Source of the DNA: Saccharothrix syringae | GTDB taxonomy: Bacteria; Actinomycetota; Actinomycetes; Mycobacteriales; Pseudonocardiaceae | Reading direction: 5' to 3' | Length of the DNA: 64,000 nucleotides | NCBI RefSeq assembly: GCF_009498035.1 | Contig: NZ_CP034550.1 | Span: forward strand, 3,596,001 to 3,660,000 | Shown: in pieces, positions 49,185-57,604 of the stretch | How positions within the stretch are numbered: the first letter of the stretch is position 1 | Layout: each line of letters begins with the position of its first letter | Made by a program: the position numbers and the translations under genes | The notes under the pieces: model-generated | What the model was told of the DNA's origin: nothing | Database searches by the model: none | The model's input: only the letters and a program-made list of their open reading frames with translations

Positions 49185-49660
49185 GATTCGGCGCGCCAGG
49201 TGCAGCCGTCGCCCGCCTGTTCGCACCACACCTTGACGTCCGGTTCCACGTAGCGGGTGGCGATGGCGGTGTTGAGCTCCTGGCAGTACGAGCACGGTGA
49301 CGAGAAGGTCAGCACGACGCCGGCGCGGGCGGCCCGTTCGCGGTACCGGAGGATTCCGCAGTCGGTGTTGCGCAGGACGGTGCCCGACGGCTCGGGCTCG
49401 CTGGTCACCGCCGAGTCGTAGAGCAGCAGTTGGCGTTGCAGGCGCGTCATGAAGTGGTCGGTGGCGGACACGCCGGCCGGCCGCTGCGCTCGCAGCAGTT
49501 CGGCGGTGATGCGGGAGTTCGCCTGGATCCACGCGGCCACGCCGTCCTCGCCGTGCTCGCCCATGATGAACTCCTCGGCGGCCGCCTGCGCCTCGAAGAA
49601 CCGCTGGCGCCACAGGTCGACCTTCTCGGCCGGGTCGAGGGGAGCCGGTTCACCGGTCAT
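49133..49660 (-). CDS. Uncharacterised Cys-rich protein of the dioxygenase operon
   Basis: 175 residues, not assigned to a family. The N-terminal 90 residues are helical (VDLWRQRFFEAQAAAEEFI, ITAELLRAQRP). The C-terminal part has NTDCGILRYRERA, SSPCSYCQEL and VKVWCEQAGDGCTW, five Cys that could hold a zinc or iron-sulfur site. The start (ATG 49660) overlaps the carboxymuconolactone-decarboxylase-like gene by 11 bases, so it is the last member of the glycosyltransferase/dioxygenase operon. An electron-transfer or ligand-binding helper is one option; the function is unknown. Confidence 0.65.
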   Translation of the reverse strand: MTGEPAPLDPAEKVDLWRQRFFEAQAAAEEFIMGEHGEDGVAAWIQANSRITAELLRAQRPAGVSATDHFMTRLQRQLLLYDSAVTSEPEPSGTVLRNTDCGILRYRERAARAGVVLTFSSPCSYCQELNTAIATRYVEPDVKVWCEQAGDGCTWRAESQGEGTAGSPHRGRSGD

Positions 49661-50042
49661 GGTCGACGTCCTCCCCGGTGGCGGCGTCCAGTTCGGCGAA
49701 GACCTCCTGGGCCACGCGCAACCCGTTGTTGGCGACCGGCCAGCCGCCGTAGTAGGCGAGCTGGATGATGACCTCGACGATCTTCTCCCGCGACATCCCG
49801 AGGTGCAGGGCGGCGCCGATGTGGCCGCGCAGCTCCCAGTCGGTCCGGGCCAGCGCGACCGCGGTCAGCGCGACCAGCTCGCGCTCCTCGACGCTCAGGT
49901 GCGGGCGGGTCCAGATCTCGCCGAACAGGTGGTCGACGGTGATCCGCAGGAACTCCGGGTAGGAGCCCGGCCGCGGTTCGCGGCCGAAGACCTGGTGGAA
50001 CATGGCCTCGCCACGCTCGTGTCGGGTGGACGGCTCGGTCAT
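49650..50042 (-). CDS. Carboxymuconolactone decarboxylase-family protein
   Basis: 130 residues from ATG 50042. The family core reads LSVEERELVALTAVALARTDWELRGHIGAALHLGMSREKIVEVIIQ in consecutive helices, followed by YYGGWPVANNGLRVA. It has no Cys-x-x-Cys, so it is not an AhpD-type peroxidase and is closer to the PcaC type, which decarboxylates or isomerises small lactones and acids. Its position after Rieske oxygenase subunits suggests it acts on the oxygenation product of an aromatic ring. Confidence 0.85.
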   Translation of the reverse strand: MTEPSTRHERGEAMFHQVFGREPRPGSYPEFLRITVDHLFGEIWTRPHLSVEERELVALTAVALARTDWELRGHIGAALHLGMSREKIVEVIIQLAYYGGWPVANNGLRVAQEVFAELDAATGEDVDHDR

Positions 50043-50124
50043 CGGTCAACTCCTCGACCTCGTGGGGGAGGGCTCGGCCGGTGGCGACGCGGGGCGCCGC
50101 CACCGGGCCGCCGTCACGGTCCGA

Positions 50125-50637
50125 TCACAGGATGATGCTGAGCTTCCCGTGCTCGTAGAGCGTTTCGTGGTCGAGCACCACGACCCGCCTGCGGATTCGG
50201 AACGACTCGCCCTCGACGACGAGCTCGCACCGGTACTTCCCGACGTAGGCGTCGGAGCGCCCGTGCCCGAAGCGGTGCACGACGAGGTTCGCCGCCACGT
50301 CCAGGTGCGTGCCCCGGTCGGCCAGGACCTCCACGTTGCCGATCACCCGGTTCGTCCGCGACCGGGGGTTCTCGCACCACACCTCGCCGTTGAGGAGCTG
50401 TTCGACGCGCTGGCGCAGCCGGGCGGCGTCGTCGTCGACGAGGCCGAGCGCGTCGACCGCCTCGCCGCGGACGTCGGTGGCCGGCACCGAGTAGTGGACG
50501 TCGTGGGTCAGCATCCCGTCGTACCACTCGCGCAGGCGCCACTCGTCGAGCAGCCGCGCCTCGCGGAAGAGGAACTGGTTCACCCGGTGCCACAACCGCA
50601 CCCGGGCCGACTCGTCGATCGTCAGCTCGGTGGTCAT
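50125..50637 (-). CDS. Aromatic-ring-hydroxylating dioxygenase, beta subunit
   Basis: 170 residues from ATG 50637 (ATGA overlap with the alpha-subunit stop). NTF2-like fold of the small dioxygenase subunit: VNQFLFREARLLDEWRLREWYDGML, HYSVPATDV, RTNRVIGNVEVL and FRIRRRVVVLDHETLYEHGKLSIIL. It has no catalytic residues of its own and stabilises the alpha hexamer or trimer in this family. It is encoded immediately after the alpha subunit. Confidence 0.92.
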   Translation of the reverse strand: MTTELTIDESARVRLWHRVNQFLFREARLLDEWRLREWYDGMLTHDVHYSVPATDVRGEAVDALGLVDDDAARLRQRVEQLLNGEVWCENPRSRTNRVIGNVEVLADRGTHLDVAANLVVHRFGHGRSDAYVGKYRCELVVEGESFRIRRRVVVLDHETLYEHGKLSIIL

Positions 50638-51950
50638 CGCGCCTCCACCCCCTGCACCTCGGCCCGGCGGGCGACCTCGACGTGACCGTCGTCGCCGTGC
50701 ATCAGCCGGTCCCACTGCCGCCAGAACTCGCGGGCGGGCAGCTCGTCGGTGGTCTCCGGGACCTCCTTGTCCATCCCGCGCGACAGGTCCGAGTAGCGGA
50801 CCGTGCGGTTGAGGTAACCCCGCTGGCACGACTCGATGATCTCGATGTCGTCGGGGGTGGCGAAGCCGGCGGGGCCGAGGAACGTCAGGTAGTGGCTCTT
50901 GCGGAGCTGCCGGATGTCCGGGTCCTCGTCCTTGGGTGCCAGGGCGACCGAGGTGATGGCCATCCGGTCGGCGCCGACCGGGTCGATCTTGCGGATCGTG
51001 ATCGCGATCGCGTCGATGATCATCAGGTTGGGGAAGATCAGCAACGCGCGGTTGGTGCCGGTGATCCGCTCGGCGCGTTCGGCGCCGAACCGGTCGACGA
51101 ACCGCGCGGCCGTCGCCTCGATCCGCGGCCGGACCTCGGGACCGAACATCGGCGTCCAGTAGGCGAGCGGGCGGGCCGCCGCCGGTGGCAGCTCGTTGGC
51201 GCCGTGCCCCAGCCCGAGGGCGCGGCCGAAGCCGCCCCGGCGTCGCGGTGGCACCGTCCCCAGCGACTCCATGTAGCCGACGTAACGCTTGTGCAGGGCC
51301 CGGAAGTGGTAGATGTCGACGCTGTTCTCCATCATGAGCTTCCAGTTGGCCCGCGCCCCGTGCAGCTGCGCGCCCTGGATCACCTCCATGCCGACCTCGG
51401 ACTGGTCGTCGATCAGGTCCAGGTACTCCGTCGCACCCGCCAGGTACTCGGTCAGGGTGCGCGGCTGCTCCGGGTCGAAGGTGGCGAACACGAAACCGCG
51501 GTAGCTGTCGCTGCGGTGCCGCGCCAGGCCGAAGTCCGCCTTGCGGAAGCCCGGCCCGTAGCCGTCCGGGAGCGGGACGCCGACCAGGTCGCCGCGGTTG
51601 GAGAACGTCCAGTCGTGGTACGGGCACCGGAACGACCTGGCCCGCCCGGACGGCTCCGAGCAGATCAGCGCCCCGCGGTGGGTGCAGCTGTTCGCGAACA
51701 CCCGGATCACCCCGTCGGACCCGCGCGCCATGACCACCGGGCGCCCGCCGACGTCGCGCGCCACGTACGAGCCCGGTTCGGGCACCTCCGACTCGTGCCC
51801 GACGTAGAGCCAGCAGCGGTCGAAGATCCTGGTCACCTCCAACGCGGCCAGGTCGTCGTCGGTGTAGGCGCGGCGGTCCACCCGGAACGAGAGGCGTTCG
51901 AGGTCGTCGAACACGATCGGGTCGCCCACCGGCCCGTGCGGGTCGATCAT
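50634..51950 (-). CDS. Rieske aromatic-ring-hydroxylating dioxygenase, alpha subunit
   Basis: 438 residues from ATG 51950. The Rieske motif is NSCTHRG (Cys-x-His) with FRCPYHDW (Cys-x2-His) at about 90-115. The mononuclear iron site is NSVDIYHFRALH (Asn, Asp, two His) at about 212-223, which takes electrons from a neighbouring subunit's Rieske centre. It hydroxylates an aromatic ring with O2. No ferredoxin or reductase gene is in this operon, so electrons must come from elsewhere, possibly the ferredoxin/reductase pair at 36-38 kb. It starts one base into the glycosyltransferase stop (TGATG). Confidence 0.93.
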   Translation of the reverse strand: MIDPHGPVGDPIVFDDLERLSFRVDRRAYTDDDLAALEVTRIFDRCWLYVGHESEVPEPGSYVARDVGGRPVVMARGSDGVIRVFANSCTHRGALICSEPSGRARSFRCPYHDWTFSNRGDLVGVPLPDGYGPGFRKADFGLARHRSDSYRGFVFATFDPEQPRTLTEYLAGATEYLDLIDDQSEVGMEVIQGAQLHGARANWKLMMENSVDIYHFRALHKRYVGYMESLGTVPPRRRGGFGRALGLGHGANELPPAAARPLAYWTPMFGPEVRPRIEATAARFVDRFGAERAERITGTNRALLIFPNLMIIDAIAITIRKIDPVGADRMAITSVALAPKDEDPDIRQLRKSHYLTFLGPAGFATPDDIEIIESCQRGYLNRTVRYSDLSRGMDKEVPETTDELPAREFWRQWDRLMHGDDGHVEVARRAEVQGVEAR

Positions 51951-53116
51951 CACTGCTCCCCCTGTCGCTGTAGCGTCTCGACCGCGCTGACGACCAGCTC
52001 GGCCGTGCGCGCGGCGGAATCGCCGCACTCGGGCTGCGCGGCGCGCAGCCGGGCCCGGTAGTCCCGGGCGGGATCGAGCAGGTCGGCGACGGCGTCGGTG
52101 ACCGCCCGCCCGGTGGCGGCGGCCGGCTCCAGCGCCGTCCCGAAGCCCGCCCGGCCCACGAAGTACGCCTGGATGGGCTGGTCCACGGCCAGCGGGACCA
52201 CCAGCATCGGCGTCTCCGCCCGGATCGACTCCGCCACGGAGTTGTAACCGCCGTGGGTGATGAACACGTCGGCGCGCTCCAGCACCTCGCGTTGCGGCAG
52301 GTACGGGGCGGTGAGCACGTCGTCGGGCAGCGCCAGCTCCCCGGCGAGGTCACCCACCGCGGCGACCACCTGCGCACCGGTCGCCGCGGCACCGGTGATC
52401 ACCGTGCGCAGCAGGTCCGGCCGCCGGTAGAAGATCGTGCCGAAGGAGACGCACACCACCGGGCGGTCGGGGGCGAGCCGGTCCAGTTCCGGGAAGGCGA
52501 CCTCGTCGCCGCGGGTCCCCGCCGCACCGGGCAGGCCGACCAGCCGCACGCCGTCGTCGGTGACCGCGTCGTCCCCGACGAGCGCGGGGATCGTCGGCAT
52601 CAGGTTGAGGATCGGCGAACGCGCCGAGTGGGTCCTGGTCGACCACGACACGCCGTGCCCGGTCAGGTAGTCGCCGACCTGCTCGTCGTACGCCCAGCGA
52701 CCTCGCCGGTGCTCCCGCGGGCACACCCCGCCCAGGTTGGCCCAGATCATCCCGTACGGCACCCCGGACGCGTGCGCGCCGACCACGGCCGACGCCGTGA
52801 CCGGGAGCGAGTCGACCAGCACGAAGTCCGGTGCCGTCGCGCGGAGCACGTCGGCGGTCCGGTCCGCCACCGGCGACGACCGGAGCATCGGGCCGATCTT
52901 CGCCGGGTCGCCGCTCCACGGCGCCATCTCGACCTGCCCGACCGAGTGGACCTGCGCCTCGCCCAGGGCCTGGCGGCGCTGCTCGTCGAGCGCGCCACCG
53001 TCCGCGGACAACAGCAGCAGGGAGACCTCGGCGCCGGCTTTGCGGAGCGCGTTGACGACCGGGACGTACGGGTTCAGGTGACCGTGCTGGGTCGTGGTGA
53101 GCAGGGCGACGCGCAT
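51950..53116 (-). CDS. GT1-family glycosyltransferase (antibiotic/macrolide type)
   Basis: 388 residues. GT-B fold with MRVALLTTTQHGHLNPYVPVVNALRKAG at the acceptor-side N-terminus, VVCVSFGTIFYRRPDLL mid-protein, and the donor-binding motif FITHGGYNSVAESI with PLAVDQPIQAYFV (His, Gly-Gly, Asp-Gln). Members move an activated sugar to small acceptors such as macrolides, flavonoids or aromatic polyketides. It is the first gene of a five-gene operon with the Rieske dioxygenase, suggesting sugar attachment to a hydroxylated aromatic compound for natural-product tailoring or detoxification. Confidence 0.92.
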   Translation of the reverse strand: MRVALLTTTQHGHLNPYVPVVNALRKAGAEVSLLLLSADGGALDEQRRQALGEAQVHSVGQVEMAPWSGDPAKIGPMLRSSPVADRTADVLRATAPDFVLVDSLPVTASAVVGAHASGVPYGMIWANLGGVCPREHRRGRWAYDEQVGDYLTGHGVSWSTRTHSARSPILNLMPTIPALVGDDAVTDDGVRLVGLPGAAGTRGDEVAFPELDRLAPDRPVVCVSFGTIFYRRPDLLRTVITGAAATGAQVVAAVGDLAGELALPDDVLTAPYLPQREVLERADVFITHGGYNSVAESIRAETPMLVVPLAVDQPIQAYFVGRAGFGTALEPAAATGRAVTDAVADLLDPARDYRARLRAAQPECGDSAARTAELVVSAVETLQRQGEQ

Positions 53117-53891
53117 CAGATCTCCGGTCCGCTATGCCTTCGGGGAACGAGTCGGGACGGCGACGCGCGAGCGGCAGGGCTCAGCCTCCCGGAAAGGTGG
53201 GAATCCGCGGCAGGCGAGACGGACCGTCGACGTCCTGGTGTTGCGGTGAGGTTCTGCGCATTCCTCGCCCTCGCCGAGGGGACAGATCGGTCGACGCTGC
53301 TCGGAACAACCGGGTTCACCGCCTGCCCCCAGCGATGTCGAAGCCTGCCGGGGCACGCCATCGATGTCAACGGCCCGCAACCGTTGGCCGCCACCGCCTG
53401 GACGCCACTTCGGCGGGGCTCCGCTGGGGTTCCGGTCGGTGCCGTGCCGGCCCGGTGTGGGCGGGTCGCGGGGCCTGGTCGGTCGGCGGTGCATTCGTCC
53501 GCGCGGCACGGGGGTGAGGCGCTGGGGCGGCGCTTCCGGGGTGGAGCGGGCGGGATCTTGGGCCGGTCGGAGGTGCGGGGTGGCGCCGGATGCGCTGCGG
53601 CGTGGCGCCGTCCAGCCCGCATTGGCCGGTGCACCGAGCCACGGCCGGGAACATCGTCCTCGCGGGGCAGGTGGCTTGGTGGCGCTCGCCGGGGGAGCCG
53701 CCCGGTCGCCGCCGTCGGCGGATGTCGAACCGGGTGGCGGCTGCTTGGTCGATGGCTGGTTGGGGCAGAGGGGGTAGTGGTCGGGTGGTGGCGATGCCCC
53801 GGTGCGGACGACGGGTGTTGGAGGACTGTTCGTGTTCCCGCAGGCCCTGGAGTGGAGATCCTCGTCCGATGTGGACGAAGCGCGATGCGAT
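53117..53891. other. 775-base region without a supported gene
   Basis: Open frames exist on both strands but are rich in Arg/Pro/Gly, lack ribosome sites and match no family. The region holds the promoter of the leftward glycosyltransferase operon near 53130-53220. It may contain the remains of decayed genes, but I cannot name any. Confidence 0.45.
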
Positions 53892-53933
53892 CGGGTGGTC
53901 ACCGACCGGTTCCCGCCGGTCGGTGACCACCCG
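53892..53933 (-). terminator. Perfect 18-base-pair terminator hairpin
   Basis: CGGGTGGTCACCGACCGG (53892-53909) pairs without mismatch with CCGGTCGGTGACCACCCG (53916-53933) around the loop TTCCCG. It begins 31 bases after the stop of the leftward secreted-protein gene. Confidence 0.85.
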
Positions 53934-53963
53934 GTCGGGGACGGTCCGCGGGGTGCTCCGGCG

Positions 53964-54434
53964 TCAGGTGCGGGCCGACTCGATCGCCGAGCAGAGCCGG
54001 TACTCGCTGTCGTCGTCGCACGACCGGAACTTCACCAGGCTGTTCTCGTGCATGTCCTTGTTGCAGTAGCCCCAGGTGTTGTAGGCCAGGTAGCTGATGC
54101 ACCGGCCCTGGCGGTAGAAGTCGCCGTCGGTCGGGTAGTAGTTCCACCAGTAGCCGTAAGCGCCCCAGTGGCTGCTGTAGTTGATCACCCAGATGATGTC
54201 GCCGGAGTGCTGCCAGCACATCTTCGTCTTGTTGTAGGGATCCTTGGTGCACGGCAGCCCTGCCGGAGGACTCCCCGGCACCGCCTGGTTGATCTCCGGC
54301 TCGGGGTCCGCGGCAGCGGCCGGCGGTGCGGGGGTCGCCGTGGCGGTTCCGGCTGCCACGCCCTGCGCACCTGCCAGGGCCAGGACGAGCAGCAGTCCGG
54401 TGAAGAGCCGTTTGGCTGTCGAGGTCGCGATCAC
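53964..54434 (-). CDS. Small secreted Cys/Tyr/Trp-rich protein
   Basis: 156 residues from GTG 54434, with GGAGG nine bases upstream. The signal peptide is clear (TAKRLFTGLLLVLALAGAQG, cleavage around VAA/TAT). After an Ala/Pro-rich stretch the mature domain of about 95 residues contains six Cys, probably three disulfides, and many aromatics: GLPCTKDPY, KMCWQHSGDIIWVINYSSHW, GYWWNYY, QGRCISYLAY, GYCNKDMH and SCDDDSEYRLC. No family was recognised. The aromatic richness would suit binding to sugars or cell-wall polymers. A possible damaged relative lies at 59.9-60.5 kb. Confidence 0.75.
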   Translation of the reverse strand: MIATSTAKRLFTGLLLVLALAGAQGVAAGTATATPAPPAAAADPEPEINQAVPGSPPAGLPCTKDPYNKTKMCWQHSGDIIWVINYSSHWGAYGYWWNYYPTDGDFYRQGRCISYLAYNTWGYCNKDMHENSLVKFRSCDDDSEYRLCSAIESART

Positions 54435-54603
54435 GTGCCTTGCCTCCTGCACAACAGTGGTGACCCGCGGAGATCGAGCCACCGGTGCGGTCGACCCTGC
54501 CGCCGGCACCTGGGAGGAAACTGCAGGGCGTCTTCCCCGGCAGGGCCGACAAGCGGCTCCGGGAGCCCGCGACGGCGATCCGGTACCTCGACGCCGACCG
54601 CGG

Positions 54604-57345
54604 CTACGACCCCCGCCGCGGGTTTCCGCGCTTACGGGCATCGGCTTCGACGGTCAGCGCCACGCGGTCGGCGTCGGCCGTGCGGTGTTGCTGCAGGAAC
54701 AGGGCGAGCGCTCTGAGCCGGTGCTCCCGTGCCCGGTCCGGGCGACCGGCGGCGGCGTGCGCGTCGGCCAGGCGTTCCACGGTGTCGGCGTAGTCATAGG
54801 TGGCGCCCACGTCCTCGAAGTGCGTGAGCGCCAGTTCGTAGTGCGCCACGGCCTTGTCGTGGTGGCCGGCGCGGTGGGCGATGTAGCCCAGGCTGTCCAG
54901 GGTCCTGGCCTCCGCGTCGCGATCGGCGTGCGCGCGGGCCAGGGAGAGGGCGGCTTCGCAGTAGTGCCGCGCCTGGTCCAGGTCGTTCAGCCGGGCCGCG
55001 TACCAGCCGGCCTGGTTGAGGGCGTGGGCGTGGCGGATCGGGCGGTCCAGGGTGCCCAGGACGTCGAGGGCGCTCACCGCGTGGTGCAGGGCCTGTCGGT
55101 CGTCGCCCTGCGTCTCCCGGACCCACGCCAGGGACTGGTGCACGGCGGCCTCGCCGGAGGGGTCGCCCGCCTCGCGGCTGAGGGTCAGCGCGCGGTGGAG
55201 GTGCCGGGATGCCTCGTCCACGTCGCCGGCGCGGGCGAGCGCGGCCCCGAGCCGCCACGACGCCAGTGCGCGAGCGTCGAGATCACCGGCGCGGTCCGCG
55301 GCGGCCAACCCCGCGCGCCACACGGTGATCTGGTCGCGGTGTAGGTGGCCCTGGCGGCGTTGGAACGTGTCCAGGGCCCACGCCAGCCGCCACACCGCCG
55401 GGTGGTCACCCGCCCGCACCGCGGCCTCCTGCGCGGCGATCAGGCAGGTGTACTCGGTGACCAGCCAGGCCAGGGCGGTGCCGTCGTCGGCCGGTCCGGG
55501 CTGGTCGGAGAACACGGCGGCGGGCGTTTCGTGCGGGTAGAGGGCCCGTTCGGCGGCCAGCCCCGACCGGACGTAGAAGTCGATCACCCGGCCGAGGGCG
55601 GTCTCCTCGTCGCGTGCCCGTTCGGCGGCGCACAGCCGCACCAGGTCGTGCATCCGGTAACGACCGGGCACGTGCTGCCGCACCAGGTGACCGGTTTCGA
55701 GTTCCTCCAGCAAGGACCGCGCGCGCGGCACCGGCACGTCCGCCAGCGCGGCCACCGCCGGCAAGCCGATGTCCGGGCCGGGTGCGATGCCGAGCAGCGC
55801 GAACAGCCTCGCCGCGTCCGCCGACAGCGCCCGCAACGACGCGGCGAACACCGCCCGCAGGCTGGTGCTCAACTCCGCGGTGTCCAGCCCGTCGAGCCCG
55901 TCGGCTTCGCCCAGTTCGTCGGCGAACGCGGCGAGCGGGAAGCCCGGGTGCGCGGCGGCACGTGCGGCCACGATGCCGATGGCCAGCGGCAGGCCCGCGC
56001 AGTGCCCCAGCAGGGTCGCGACGGCCTCGGGTTCGGCTGACACGCGTTGTGGCGACAGGTGGCCCGACAACAGCGCCCGCGCATCGTCATCGGGCAGGAC
56101 GTCGAGCGCGAGCGTCGGCACGCCCCGCGAAGCGGTGAGAGCTGTCAGGCGGTGCCTGCTGGTGATCAGCGTCGTGCACGTGGTACCGCCGGGCAGCAGG
56201 GCGAGCACCTGGTCGGTGTCACGGGCGTTGTCCAGCACCACCAGCAGACGCCGGCCCGCCACCAGGCTCCGGTACAGGGCGGCCTGGCCGTCCACGTCGG
56301 CCGGGAGGGAGGTCGCGCCGAGTGCTCCCAGGAAGCCGAGCAGCACCGCCGAGGTCGACGTCGGTGGCCCGGTCGGGTCGAACCCGCGCAGGTCGGCGTA
56401 CAGCTGCCCGTCGGGGAACCGGTCCAGCGCCCGGTGCGCCCAGTGCAACGCCAGCGCCGTCTTCCCGGAGCCGCCCGCGCCGACGACCGCCAGCGACCCA
56501 CCCTGCCGCGCCAGGGCTCCGTCCAGCACCACCAGTTCGTCGTCACGGCCCACGAACAGCCGGGGCGGGGCGGGCAGCTGCCGCGGCGTGGGCGGTCGCC
56601 CGACCGCCGGGGGCGCCACCTCGCCGACCAGCATCTGCTGGTACAGCTCGCGCAGCCGGGGACCGGGATCGGTGCCGAGCTCGTCGGCCAACGCCCGTCG
56701 GATGACCTGGTAGTGCGCCATCGCCTCGGCCGGTCGGCCGGACCGGTGCAGGGCCAGCATGAACTGCGCGGCCAGCCGCTCGTCGAGCGGGTCGCGCTTC
56801 ACCAGCGTGGACAACTCGGCCAGCAGCGATTCGTGCCGCCCCAACCGCAGCGCGATGTCGTTGCGGTGGGCCACCGCCGACCACCGCTCCCGGTCGAGAC
56901 CCTGCCGCACCGCGTCGGCCCAGCCACCGCTGATCCCGCCCAACGCCTCGCCGCGCCACAGCCCGAGCGCCCGCTCGACCAGCGCCAGCGCCTCGTCGTC
57001 GTCACCGGAGCGCGATCGCTCGACCAACGCCCGGAACCGTTCGAGGTCGACGGTGCCGGCGTCCACGGGGAGCACGTACCCGGCGGCCGTCCGGCCGATC
57101 ACCGCGCCCGGGACACCGCCCAACACCTGCCGCAACCGGAACAGGTAGCCGTAGAGCGTGCTGCGCGCCTGCCGAGGAGCGCGGTCCCCCCACACCTTCT
57201 CGGTGAGCGAGTCGAGGGACTGGGGCTGGTTGTGGTCCACGAGCAGGGCGGCCAACACGCACCGCTGCCGGGCGTGCCCGAGGTCCACCGCCACTCCGTC
57301 GACCAGCACCCGGACTTCGCCGAGCAACTCGAACGACACCTCCAC
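54604..57345 (-). CDS. AfsR/SARP-type transcriptional regulator with NB-ARC and TPR domains
   Basis: 913 residues from GTG 57345, with GGGAGGA upstream. SARP DNA-binding domain (about 1-95: VSFELLGEVRVLVDG, RSTLYGYLFRLRQVL), bacterial activation domain (about 100-250: YQVIRRALADELGTDPGPRLRELY), NB-ARC ATPase (about 265-560: VVGAGGSGKTALALHW Walker A; LLVVLDNARD Walker B; GCAGLPLAIG-like core) and C-terminal TPR repeats (about 690-890). SARP regulators activate secondary-metabolite genes by binding short repeats near the -35 box. An inverted repeat of TGTTCG units lies in the divergent gap. Confidence 0.93.
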   Translation of the reverse strand: MEVSFELLGEVRVLVDGVAVDLGHARQRCVLAALLVDHNQPQSLDSLTEKVWGDRAPRQARSTLYGYLFRLRQVLGGVPGAVIGRTAAGYVLPVDAGTVDLERFRALVERSRSGDDDEALALVERALGLWRGEALGGISGGWADAVRQGLDRERWSAVAHRNDIALRLGRHESLLAELSTLVKRDPLDERLAAQFMLALHRSGRPAEAMAHYQVIRRALADELGTDPGPRLRELYQQMLVGEVAPPAVGRPPTPRQLPAPPRLFVGRDDELVVLDGALARQGGSLAVVGAGGSGKTALALHWAHRALDRFPDGQLYADLRGFDPTGPPTSTSAVLLGFLGALGATSLPADVDGQAALYRSLVAGRRLLVVLDNARDTDQVLALLPGGTTCTTLITSRHRLTALTASRGVPTLALDVLPDDDARALLSGHLSPQRVSAEPEAVATLLGHCAGLPLAIGIVAARAAAHPGFPLAAFADELGEADGLDGLDTAELSTSLRAVFAASLRALSADAARLFALLGIAPGPDIGLPAVAALADVPVPRARSLLEELETGHLVRQHVPGRYRMHDLVRLCAAERARDEETALGRVIDFYVRSGLAAERALYPHETPAAVFSDQPGPADDGTALAWLVTEYTCLIAAQEAAVRAGDHPAVWRLAWALDTFQRRQGHLHRDQITVWRAGLAAADRAGDLDARALASWRLGAALARAGDVDEASRHLHRALTLSREAGDPSGEAAVHQSLAWVRETQGDDRQALHHAVSALDVLGTLDRPIRHAHALNQAGWYAARLNDLDQARHYCEAALSLARAHADRDAEARTLDSLGYIAHRAGHHDKAVAHYELALTHFEDVGATYDYADTVERLADAHAAAGRPDRAREHRLRALALFLQQHRTADADRVALTVEADARKRGNPRRGS

Positions 57346-57504
57346 CCGGATTCCTCCCCTCGTCGTACCGGGGTACCGACTTCGACGGCCGTCGACAAGG
57401 CGGATACCAGAAATTCCCCAGTTCGCCGTGCCACACTCCGCCGCTCGCGCCACGTCCCCGCTGATTTGCGGTCTTGTCGAACAGTTCCGAACGCGCCCGG
57501 ACCG

Positions 57505-57545
57505 GTGTTCGCGTTGTTCGGAAGAGAGCCGAACAGGGCGAACAC
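57505..57545. promoter_or_regulatory. TGTTCG-type inverted repeat, likely SARP/AfsR-type site
   Basis: Left arm GTGTTCGCGTTGTTCGG (57505-57521), seven-base spacer, right arm CCGAACAGGGCGAACAC (57529-57545): 15 of 17 positions pair, and each arm contains two TTCG units. A further CGAACAGTTCCGAACG lies just upstream. The element ends immediately before the expected -35 of the secreted beta-helix gene (a TAGCGT -10 is at 57569-57574), a typical activator position. Confidence 0.6.
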
Positions 57546-57604
57546 GCCGAAGGCCCGGATCGCGGTCCTAGCGTTGAGGTCCGGCACACGAACAAGGGGG
57601 ACCC

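Noticed and set aside
53132..53902. Long leftward open frame of about 256 residues
   Set aside because: Composition is Pro/Arg/Thr/Ser-rich with no ribosome site, no domain and no consistent third-position bias. It is an opposite-strand artefact of GC-rich DNA.
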